A DNA stretch of 64,000 nt from Natrinema longum (GTDB lineage: Archaea > Halobacteriota > Halobacteria > Halobacteriales > Natrialbaceae), in NCBI RefSeq assembly GCF_017352095.1, contig NZ_CP071463.1, positions 2,046,001 to 2,110,000 of the forward strand, in the 5' to 3' direction. Positions 34,949 to 42,549 of the stretch are shown one piece after another; positions within the stretch are counted from its first letter, which is position 1; each line of letters starts with the position of its first letter. A program made the translations under genes and the position numbers. The notes under the pieces are model-generated. The model was not told where the DNA came from. It saw nothing but the letters and a program-made list of their open reading frames with translations, and made no database searches.

Positions 34949-35506
34949 ATGCAGCACGTGAAGATTCCGCAGGACCGCATCGGCGTTCTCATCGGTGAAG
35001 GTGGCGAGACGATGCGCGAGATCGAGGCGGAAGCCGAAGTGCGACTCGACATCGACTCGGAGAACGGCTCCGTCGCCGTCGAGACCGTCGGCGATCCCGT
35101 GCTCGGCCTCAAAGGCCCCGAGATCGTTCGCGCAATCGGCCGCGGATTCGCGCCCGAGGACGCCCTGCGGCTGCTCGAGGACGACATGATGTTGTTCGAC
35201 GTCGTCGATATCGACGCCGCTTCGCGCAACAAGACCGACATGAAACGCAAGAAGGGCCGGCTCATCGGCGAGGGCGGCCGGACCCGCGAACTGATGGAGG
35301 AGCTGACCGGTGCCGACGTCGTCATCTACGGCTCGACGCTCGGTATCATCGGCGCGCCACAGGAGGTCGACGCCGTTCGCAGCGCCGCCGAGATGCTGCT
35401 GGACGGTGCGCCCCACGGCGCGGTCTACTCCTTCCTCGAGGAGAAACACAACGAGATGAAACACAAGGGGATGGAGTACCACCGGTTCCCCGGCGGCCAG
35501 TCCTGA
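34949..35506 (+). CDS. KH-domain RNA-binding protein (Dim2/Pno1-like)
   Basis: A 185-residue protein with two KH domains, homologous to the eukaryotic ribosome-assembly factor Dim2/Pno1. The first KH loop is GVLIGEGGETMR near residue 12 and the second GRLIGEGGRTRE near residue 107. The start at 34949 (MQHVKIPQDRIG) is fixed by the family N-terminus. RIO1 and Dim2-like proteins both act in small-subunit rRNA maturation and are commonly close neighbours in archaea; here trpS and a phosphoesterase lie between them. Confidence 0.92.
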   Translation: MQHVKIPQDRIGVLIGEGGETMREIEAEAEVRLDIDSENGSVAVETVGDPVLGLKGPEIVRAIGRGFAPEDALRLLEDDMMLFDVVDIDAASRNKTDMKRKKGRLIGEGGRTRELMEELTGADVVIYGSTLGIIGAPQEVDAVRSAAEMLLDGAPHGAVYSFLEEKHNEMKHKGMEYHRFPGGQS

Positions 35507-35741
35507 CCCCGTCTCCTCGTCTCGATCTCGTCGGGTCGCTGATTCCGGCGACCGTCCTCGAGTGAGGCGATCGTCCGAACCGCTTTTTCATCGCTATCTG
35601 ATTCCCGTTTGAATCCCCAGCAACGAGTCATCTATCCGCCGTTTCTCGGGCTATGTCGGTATAAATACCCGAACGGTCGTCCGATCGAAAACGCACGACA
35701 GGGGCCACCTCGACTGTTCCTACCGATCCGATAGGAAAAGG

Positions 35742-35749
35742 TTTATATA
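35742..35749 (+). promoter_or_regulatory. Strong TATA box/BRE upstream of the thermosome gene
   Basis: The sequence tttatata preceded by the purine-rich BRE-like ggaaaagg lies 28-35 nt before the ATG at 35777, a near-consensus archaeal core promoter giving a very short leader. This fits the high and heat-inducible expression known for thermosome genes; a heat-shock operator is not identifiable by eye. Confidence 0.8.
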
Positions 35750-35776
35750 GAATAGCAATCAATCTTTCGAGTGACT

Positions 35777-37456
35777 ATGGCTCAACAGCAGATGGGCAAC
35801 CAGCCCCTTATCGTACTTTCGGAGGACAGCCAGCGAACCTCCGGAGAGGACGCGCAGTCGATGAACGTACAGGCCGGGAAGGCCGTCGCCGAATCGGTTC
35901 GGACGACGCTCGGCCCGAAGGGGATGGACAAGATGCTGGTCGACTCCTCGGGCAACGTCATCGTCACGAACGACGGCGTCACCCTGCTCTCGGAGATGGA
36001 GATCGACCATCCCGCGGCCGACATGATCGTCGAAGTCGCGGAGACCCAAGAAGAGGAAGTCGGTGACGGCACCACCAGCGCCGTCGTCGTCGCCGGGGAA
36101 CTCCTCAGCCAGGCCGAGGACCTCCTGGATCAGGACATCCACGCGACCACCCTCGCTCAGGGGTACCGAGAGGCCGCCGAGGAAGCCACCGCGGCCCTCG
36201 AGGAGATCGCCATCGATGTCGACGAGGACGATACCGAGATCCTCGAGCAGATCGCCGCGACGGCGATGACCGGCAAGGGTGCGGAGAACGCCAAGGACCT
36301 GCTCTCCGGACTCATCGTCGAGGCCGTTCGCGCGGTCGCCGACGACGACGGCGTCGACACGGACAACATCAAAGTCGAGAAGGTCGTCGGCGGCTCCATC
36401 GAGAACTCCGAGCTCGTCGAAGGCGTCATCGTCGACAAGGAGCGCGTCTCCGAGAACATGCCGTACTTCGCCGAGGATGCCGACGTCGCGATCGTCAACG
36501 GCGACCTCGAGATCAAGGAGACCGAGATCGACGCCGAAGTCAACGTCACCGACCCGGACCAGCTCGAGCAGTTCCTCGAGCAGGAGGAGGCCCAGCTGCG
36601 CGAGATGGCCGAGCAGATCGCCGACGTCGGCGCTGACGTCGTCTTCGTCGACGGCGGGATCGACGACATGGCCCAGCACTACCTCGCACAGGAAGGCATC
36701 ATCGCCGTCCGTCGCGTCAAATCCAGCGATCAGGCCCAGCTCGCTCGCGCGACCGGCGCGTCGCCCGTCTCGAGCGTCGACGACCTGACCGAGGACGACC
36801 TCGGTGCCGCGGGCAGCGTCGCACAGAAGGAGATCGCCGGCGACCAGCGCATCTTCGTCGAGGATGTCGAAGACGCACGGGCCGTCACGCTGATCCTCCG
36901 CGGTGGCACCGAGCACGTCATCGACGAGATCGACCGCGCCGTCGAGGACTCGCTTGGCGTCGTCCGCACGACCCTCGAGGACGGCAAGGTGCTCGCCGGC
37001 GGCGGCGCACCCGAGATCGACATTTCGCTCTCGCTTCGCGACTACGCCGACTCCGTGGGCGGCCGCGAACAGCTGGCCGTCGAGGCGTTCGCCGACGCCC
37101 TCGAGGTCATCCCGCGCACGCTGGCCGAGAACGCGGGACTCGATCCCATCGACTCGCTGGTCGAACTGCGCAGCGCTCACGACGGCGGCGACACCGCTGC
37201 CGGACTGGACGCCTACACGGGTGACACCATCGACATGGACGCCGAGGGCGTCTACGAGCCGCTCCGCGTGAAGACCCAAGCGATCGAGTCCGCCACCGAG
37301 GCGGCCGTCATGCTGCTGCGCATCGACGACGTCATCGCCGCGGGCGACCTCGCGGTCTCCCACGACGACGACGACGAAGACATGCCCGCCGGCGGCCCCG
37401 GTGGCATGGGCGGCGGCATGGGCGGTATGGGCGGCGGCATGGGCGGCATGATGTAG
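35777..37456 (+). CDS. thsA: Thermosome (group II chaperonin) subunit
   Basis: Archaeal chaperonin subunit that forms double-ring ATP-driven folding chambers. The 559-residue product has the chaperonin motifs [13 protein letters not shown] near residue 45, the phosphate-binding [14 protein letters not shown] near residue 96, and a Gly/Met-rich C-terminal tail of GGM repeats that projects into the cavity. The ATG at 35777 ([10 protein letters not shown]) is preferred to a GTG two codons earlier because it sits at the expected distance from the TATA box. Haloarchaea have two or three paralogues, so the letter is tentative. A perfect 8-bp stem at 37458-37465/37486-37493 follows the stop. Confidence 0.95.
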   Translation: MAQQQMGNQPLIVLSEDSQRTSGEDAQSMNVQAGKAVAESVRTTLGPKGMDKMLVDSSGNVIVTNDGVTLLSEMEIDHPAADMIVEVAETQEEEVGDGTTSAVVVAGELLSQAEDLLDQDIHATTLAQGYREAAEEATAALEEIAIDVDEDDTEILEQIAATAMTGKGAENAKDLLSGLIVEAVRAVADDDGVDTDNIKVEKVVGGSIENSELVEGVIVDKERVSENMPYFAEDADVAIVNGDLEIKETEIDAEVNVTDPDQLEQFLEQEEAQLREMAEQIADVGADVVFVDGGIDDMAQHYLAQEGIIAVRRVKSSDQAQLARATGASPVSSVDDLTEDDLGAAGSVAQKEIAGDQRIFVEDVEDARAVTLILRGGTEHVIDEIDRAVEDSLGVVRTTLEDGKVLAGGGAPEIDISLSLRDYADSVGGREQLAVEAFADALEVIPRTLAENAGLDPIDSLVELRSAHDGGDTAAGLDAYTGDTIDMDAEGVYEPLRVKTQAIESATEAAVMLLRIDDVIAAGDLAVSHDDDDEDMPAGGPGGMGGGMGGMGGGMGGMM

Positions 37457-37457
37457 G

Positions 37458-37493
37458 CGAGGTTCGGAACGAGCGAAGCGAGTGAGAACCTCG
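37458..37493 (+). terminator. Hairpin downstream of the thermosome gene
   Basis: cgaggttc at 37458-37465 pairs perfectly with gaacctcg at 37486-37493, starting 1-2 nt after the stop codon. There is no T-run, so it may protect or process the 3' end rather than terminate. The following 265 bp to 37759 contain no gene that I can support. Confidence 0.4.
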
Positions 37494-37759
37494 TAAATGC
37501 GAGCGGGGAGCGAATGCGACCCGCGAGCCAAACCGAAATTTAAGCGCCCCTCCCTCTCCGACGGGTCGGTCGTCGGCCCTCGCGGTGGGAGATGTCGCCC
37601 TTCGACTGCCGTCTCTGCCGTTCCGAATCGCTTCATCTTCTTTGCCGTTTCGTCGTCGCGTCCGAATCCCCTTCTCGCAGTCCTCGACGTCGCGGCCGGT
37701 CAGTCGTTCGCGACTCGCGCTCACGCAACGCTCATGTATTTTCACCACAAGAGACGTCC

Positions 37760-38142
37760 GTGACGGACGACACCGACAGAAAACGGGACGTCGCGAACGC
37801 CTTTGGCGGGGCCGCGGACGGCTATCTGGAGGGGACCGTCCTCTAGCAGGGCGCGGACCTCGAGCGACTCGTCGAGCAGGTGTTCCGACGCGACGTGCGC
37901 ACTCGACGTCGTAACTGGGCGGGCACGTCGCCGGTTCGCTGTCTGAGACGGGCGTCTCGAGATCGACGCCTGGCTCGATCGACGTCCCGGCCGACGACCG
38001 CCGGCGGATCAGAGCGTTGCTGGTAGACGCGCCGGACGCCCTCGAGGCTGTATTCGAGTTCCAGCACGAACCTGCTGGGGACGGCGGCGAGCGACTGGCG
38101 TCGTATCGGACCGGCGTCGTGTTGTTCCGAGCGACGGTCTGA
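37760..38142 (+). pseudogene. Decayed SAM-dependent methyltransferase
   Basis: Translation from the GTG at 37760 gives VANAFGGAADGYLEGTVL, then an in-frame stop (TAG at 37844), then QGADLERLVEQVF, the usual N-terminus of haloarchaeal UbiE-like methyltransferases. In another frame GGHVAGSLSETGV recalls the SAM-binding motif I region, and in a third the stretch ADDRRRIRALLVDAPDAL...YRTGVVLFRATV to the TGA at 38140 matches the family C-terminus. Most of the Rossmann core (about 130 residues) is missing. The gene has therefore lost its centre and gained a stop and frameshifts. Confidence 0.75.
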
Positions 38143-38265
38143 CGACCCCCGAACCGGGAACGGTCACCACAGCTGGTGGAATCAGGGTGCATACCGGGCG
38201 GTCCCGTCTGACACGGCGGCCTCGAGTCACGACGAACTAAGTACGAGCCAGCAATATTCGCGGGT

Positions 38266-39258
38266 ATGAACACGCTTCTGTTGGACAGCAACGATGTCGA
38301 CGAGTTCGCGCGACTGTCCGAGGTCATCGACGCGGTCGAGCGGGCCTTCGGGGCATTCGAGCGCGGAGACACGCAAATGCCGGCGAAGTCCTACATCGAC
38401 CTGCCCCAGTACAACGGCGACTTCCGGTCGATGCCCGCCTACCTCGAGACCGACGAGTGGGACGCCGCCGGGCTGAAGTGGGTCAACGTCCACCCGGACA
38501 ACCCCGAGGATCACGACCTGCCGACGGTTCTGGGGACGATGATCTACTCCGACCCCGAGACCGCGTTCCCGCTGGCGATCATGGACGGGACGACGCTCAC
38601 GATGAAACGCACCGGCGCGGCCGCGGCCGTCGCCACCGACTACCTCGCCGTCGACGACGCCTCGAGTCTGGGTATCGTCGGGGCCGGCGTCCAGTCGTAC
38701 ACGCAACTCGAGGCGATCAGCGAAGTCCGATCGATCGAGGAAGTCGTCGTCTCCGACCCCGACGAGGAACGCGTCCAGCGGTTCGTCGACAGCTACGAGG
38801 ACCGGTTCGACGTTCGCGCGGGGTCGATTTCCGAGGCGGGCCACTGTGATATCCTCTCGACCGTGACCCCCGTCGAAGAGCCGATCGTGGGACTTGAGGA
38901 CGTCGGCGAGCGGACCCACGTCAACGCGATCGGGGCCGACGCTGAGGGGAAACACGAGTTGAGCGACGACCTCCTGCAGGCGGCGCGGATCGTCATCGAC
39001 GACCACGAGCAGTGTACCCACTCCGGGGAAATCAACGTCCCTTACGGCGAGGGTGTCCTGACCGACGCGGACATCCACGGGGAGATCGGCGAACTCGTCG
39101 TCGGTTCGAAGGCGGGACGGACCGAGGAGACCGGCGTCACCGTTTTCGATTCGACCGGGCTCGCGATTCAGGACGTTGCGGCCGCGCGAGTCGTCTACGA
39201 GACCGCCCGCGAGAACGATGCCGGCTACGACTTCGGGATGATCGAGACCGGCCAGTAG
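38266..39258 (+). CDS. Ornithine cyclodeaminase / alanine dehydrogenase family protein
   Basis: A 330-residue member of the OCD/mu-crystallin family of NAD(P)-dependent enzymes. A lysine in GLKWVNVHP (about residue 71) and an arginine in TMKRTGA (about residue 116) correspond to substrate-binding positions, and the Rossmann loop is GAGVQSYTQLEA near residue 139. The family includes ornithine cyclodeaminase, archaeal alanine dehydrogenase and other imine-forming enzymes; the sequence alone does not decide the substrate, though the overall pattern seems closer to the alanine dehydrogenase branch. It stands alone, flanked by the methyltransferase remnant and a convergent transporter gene. Confidence 0.85.
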   Translation: MNTLLLDSNDVDEFARLSEVIDAVERAFGAFERGDTQMPAKSYIDLPQYNGDFRSMPAYLETDEWDAAGLKWVNVHPDNPEDHDLPTVLGTMIYSDPETAFPLAIMDGTTLTMKRTGAAAAVATDYLAVDDASSLGIVGAGVQSYTQLEAISEVRSIEEVVVSDPDEERVQRFVDSYEDRFDVRAGSISEAGHCDILSTVTPVEEPIVGLEDVGERTHVNAIGADAEGKHELSDDLLQAARIVIDDHEQCTHSGEINVPYGEGVLTDADIHGEIGELVVGSKAGRTEETGVTVFDSTGLAIQDVAAARVVYETARENDAGYDFGMIETGQ

Positions 39259-39316
39259 GCAGTCCGTTCGTAGCCGTCGAACCGACGACGTGACTCGACC
39301 GGCCGATTCTCGACCG

Positions 39317-40750
39317 TTAATCGTCTATCTCCGTCACTCGGGGCTGCTCGCCGGCGTCGCGTCCGAACGCCGTTTCGCGGAGGTCGGCTTCGATCGCCTC
39401 GAGCGTGCGGCCCTTCGTCTCGGGCACGAGCAGATAACAGAAGAGCAACGCGAGCACCGAGAGCGCGCCGTACAGCCAGAACGTTCCCGCCTGACCGACG
39501 ATGTCGATCAATCGGAGGAAGGTCAGCGACACGAGCAGGTTGCCGGCCCAGTTGACGACAGTGACGACGCCCATCGCCGTGCCGCGGACCTCCATCGGGT
39601 AAATCTCGGAGATCAGCAGCCAGAAGACCGGTCCGAGGCCGATCGCGAAGAACGCGACGTACAACATCAGGCTCCCGGTCGCGATCCAGCCGATCGCGCC
39701 CGAGAGGCCGGGCAGGTAGAACGCGACCCCGAGGACGGCGAGCATGACGGTCATCCCGGCCAATCCCGAGAGCAACAGCGGCCGGCGGCCGGTGCGGTCG
39801 ATCAACAGCACCGCGACGACGGTCATGACGACGTTGACGACGCCGATACCGACGGTCGCGAGGATCGAGGCGGTGTCCGCGAAGCCGGTCGACTCGAGGA
39901 TCGTCGGCGCGTAGTACATGACCGTGTTGATGCCGGTCACCTGCTGGAACGCCGCCAGGCCGACGCCGACGATCAGCATCGGTCGCACCCACGGCTCGAA
40001 GAGGTCGCGGAGCGTCCCGGACTCGGTGCGGATGGTCTCTTTGATCTCGCGCAGTTCGCCCTCGACCTGGGTCTCGACGCGGGTCCTGGCGAGCACCTCG
40101 CGAGCGTCGCTCTCGCGGCCGTGTTCGTAGAGCCAGCGGGGGCTCTCGGGCATGAACAGCATGCCGACGAACAGGACCGCGGCGGGGACCATGCCGAGGC
40201 CGAGCATCCAGCGCCACTCGCCGCCGCCGGCGAACGCGAAGTTCACGAGGTAGGCGATGAGGATGCCGCTCGTGATCGTCAGTTGATTGAGCGAAACCAA
40301 CGACCCGCGGATCTTCGGCGGTGAGATCTCGGAGATGTACAGCGGACCGACGACCGAGGCGAACCCGACGCCGATCCCGTCGACGATTCGACCGACGATC
40401 AGTATCTCGACGGTCGGCGCGATCGCCATGATGAGCGACCCGACGAAGAAGACGACGGCACCCACGAGGATGAGCCGTCGTCGACCGAGTCGATCCGCGA
40501 GTCGGCCGCCCAGCGCCGCCCCGATGATCGCGCCGATCATCGCCCCGCTGACGATGACCCCCTCGACTAGCGAGGTGTTCATCGAATACCCGAAGACGGT
40601 CGCCAGTTCGAACGTGTTTCGAATGTACAACATCGCGCCGGAGATGACGCCAGTGTCGAACCCGAACAGTAACCCGTTGAGCGCGGCCAACGCCGCGACG
40701 ACGTAGATGAACGAATTCCGGTCGTTGCCGGCCAATTCTGTATTCTCCAT
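39317..40750 (-). CDS. Sugar porter family MFS transporter
   Basis: A 477-residue major-facilitator protein with about 12 hydrophobic segments. Sugar-porter signatures are present in both halves: GGRLADRLGRRRL between helices 2 and 3, PESPRWLYEHGR after helix 6, LLIDRTGRRPLL between helices 8 and 9, and PETKGRTLEAIE after helix 12. It probably imports a sugar or polyol by cation symport; the substrate cannot be told. The ATG at 40750 (MENTELAGND) places helix 1 about 15 residues in. Convergent with the OCD-family gene; no catabolic genes are adjacent. Confidence 0.9.
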   Translation of the reverse strand: MENTELAGNDRNSFIYVVAALAALNGLLFGFDTGVISGAMLYIRNTFELATVFGYSMNTSLVEGVIVSGAMIGAIIGAALGGRLADRLGRRRLILVGAVVFFVGSLIMAIAPTVEILIVGRIVDGIGVGFASVVGPLYISEISPPKIRGSLVSLNQLTITSGILIAYLVNFAFAGGGEWRWMLGLGMVPAAVLFVGMLFMPESPRWLYEHGRESDAREVLARTRVETQVEGELREIKETIRTESGTLRDLFEPWVRPMLIVGVGLAAFQQVTGINTVMYYAPTILESTGFADTASILATVGIGVVNVVMTVVAVLLIDRTGRRPLLLSGLAGMTVMLAVLGVAFYLPGLSGAIGWIATGSLMLYVAFFAIGLGPVFWLLISEIYPMEVRGTAMGVVTVVNWAGNLLVSLTFLRLIDIVGQAGTFWLYGALSVLALLFCYLLVPETKGRTLEAIEADLRETAFGRDAGEQPRVTEIDD

Positions 40751-40936
40751 TGAGATCTGCCCTGTGTCTGAAAGTTGTTTCACGCCATAGTTAACAAACC
40801 CAACGATGCGTGCTTCTACAGTGGTACGGAGTCGACTCTCCCTGTTACGCGGTCTCTATCAGCGCTTCGAACGGTGACCGGTGTGTGCCCCGTTTCAGTT
40901 CCCCCCCCTCTCGGATCGTCCCGTCTGCGCACTCGG

Positions 40937-41686
40937 TCAGGTGCCGATTCGTCGGGGGATCGCGCCCGTCATCGACAACTCGTCGGCGTAGTGGACGATC
41001 GGGTCGCCGGTCGGCGTCGGCAGGCCGTTGGCCTCGAGCATCGTGTTCTCGTAGATCGTCACGTCGGCCGGCTGGAGCGGCCACGGATCGTGTGCGATCT
41101 CGCCGGTCAGCACACCGGCGGCTTCCGACGCGTAGAACCGGCGTCGCGCCGTGAGCCAGTATTCGATGGTCCCCGGATCGGCGGTGAATACCTGACCGTT
41201 CGGGCGATAGGTCGCAGCGAATCGAGCGGGTTCACCCTTCCGCCGCTCGCTTTCGAAGGCGACGTGGTTTTCCTCGGTGGCGCTGACCCGTATCCGGGCG
41301 TGGCAGACGGGCAGTCGAGTCGTCCGGCGGACGGTCGCCGCGACCAGCGAGTTCCCGATGTCGATACTGAAGAAAAACAGGCCGGGATCGCCCCGATACC
41401 GGACGTACGTCCGGACGTTGAGTTCGGGGAAGGCCAGCCGTGTTATCGACGGCGCTCCGCGGAGTCCGACGTCCGTGAGCACGAACGGGAGCACGCTCAC
41501 CCAGGCGTGGCCGTCCCGTGTCTCGAGGCTCACTTGCTCCGGGACGTGCGGGCGAAGGGCGTCGGGGTCGATCGGCCAGTGGGCGAAGAGCCCGTCGCGC
41601 CAGGTCATCGAAGCGACGTGTGGTGTTTTCGGGAACGACTCGTCCGCGAAGGGCCATCGAAAGGGGTCCGTCCGTTGTGCGTTCAT
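40937..41686 (-). CDS. DUF2071 (YqjF-like) protein
   Basis: A 249-residue cytosolic protein of the DUF2071 family. Typical features: an N-terminal MTWRDGLFAHWPIDPDAL-like opening (here at about residue 24), WVSVLPF, the NVRTYVRYRGDPGLFFFSID segment near residue 88, and a C-terminal half with EYWLTARRRFY. The family has no firmly assigned biochemical function. It is co-oriented with the sugar porter and opsin genes, with about 100-190 bp gaps on each side, so co-transcription is uncertain. Confidence 0.82.
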   Translation of the reverse strand: MNAQRTDPFRWPFADESFPKTPHVASMTWRDGLFAHWPIDPDALRPHVPEQVSLETRDGHAWVSVLPFVLTDVGLRGAPSITRLAFPELNVRTYVRYRGDPGLFFFSIDIGNSLVAATVRRTTRLPVCHARIRVSATEENHVAFESERRKGEPARFAATYRPNGQVFTADPGTIEYWLTARRRFYASEAAGVLTGEIAHDPWPLQPADVTIYENTMLEANGLPTPTGDPIVHYADELSMTGAIPRRIGT

Positions 41687-41784
41687 CCTCGAAGCCAACA
41701 GTTGCTGTCCCGACCCTACGACGGACCGGCGTATAAAACGGATCGCCTGCTGTCAGATCCGATGGCGGTCCGGCCGTGGCACCG

Positions 41785-42549
41785 TCAGTCGGCCGGCTCG
41801 ACCGCGGCGTCGTCCGACTGCTCGAGGGCGACGTCGTCCGATCCGCCCTCACCTGCGCCGCCCGATTTGATCTCCCCGATGATCTGGTCGGTAGCGCCGG
41901 TCGCCCGGAGTACCAGCAGACAGAACCCGGTCCGCGTAAGGAAGTCGATGTAGCTCCCGATGAAGATCCCGCCGAAGGCGTCGAGGAGTCCAAAGCCCTG
42001 CCGCGACATGAGGCCGATGACGAGGTACGCTCCGAACAGTATCAACAGCAGGTTCCGGAGCTTGCCGTAGAGCAGGACGCGCTCGCCGCTTTTCTCGCCG
42101 GAGCGTCGCGTGATCGGCCAGATCAACATGTAGGCGACCGCACCGAGCAAGACGAAATTGGCGATGTTGGCCACGTACACCGTCGGCTCCGTGAGGAAGT
42201 AGCCGGCGAGCGTGGCACCCGTCCAGCCGACCATGACGACGTTGAGCGCGACCAACTGTCGACGTGATGCACCGGCAACGATGCCCGCGATGGTAACCAT
42301 CAGCGGGCCCGTGATGAAGTAGTCGACGTACCGACTCGTCTGAATCGGTTGCCCCGTCGGCGTCGTCACCTGGTAGAACTCGATCGACATGCCGAAGTAC
42401 GCCAGCGACAGGATCCCACAGAGGACCGGAATCGGGAGGTAGTAGCGCCGCTTCCCCTTTGGAAACCGGCTCACCCAGAGCAGGAAGAACACGGTTGCCG
42501 CTGCCATCACGTAACACGTGATCCGATAGAGTCGGAGTTCGGATATCAT
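41785..42549 (-). CDS. Bacteriorhodopsin-family protein lacking the retinal Schiff-base lysine
   Basis: A 254-residue seven-helix protein of the microbial rhodopsin fold, coupled by a 4-bp overlap to an upstream transducer gene. Helix C reads RYVDYFITGP (R73, D76), matching bacteriorhodopsin R82 and D85. Helix G reads SYIDFLTRTGF: D202 matches D212, and G208/F209 match G218/F219, but the residue at the K216 position is R206 (codon at 41932-41934). Retinal-pocket aromatics are also changed: F172, L176 and G179 stand where W182, P186 and W189 occur, and Y77 replaces W86. The D96 position is isoleucine, so it is not a proton pump. It is therefore a sensory-rhodopsin-like subunit that should not bind retinal covalently. 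Confidence 0.85.
   Translation of the reverse strand: MISELRLYRITCYVMAAATVFFLLWVSRFPKGKRRYYLPIPVLCGILSLAYFGMSIEFYQVTTPTGQPIQTSRYVDYFITGPLMVTIAGIVAGASRRQLVALNVVMVGWTGATLAGYFLTEPTVYVANIANFVLLGAVAYMLIWPITRRSGEKSGERVLLYGKLRNLLLILFGAYLVIGLMSRQGFGLLDAFGGIFIGSYIDFLTRTGFCLLVLRATGATDQIIGEIKSGGAGEGGSDDVALEQSDDAAVEPAD

Noticed and set aside
35759-37636. 625-codon open frame opposite the thermosome gene
   Set aside because: Antisense shadow; the sense strand is an unmistakable chaperonin with a strong promoter.
41785-42549. Light-driven ion pump
   Set aside because: No retinal lysine, no proton-donor aspartate at the D96 position, and it is coupled to a transducer gene.
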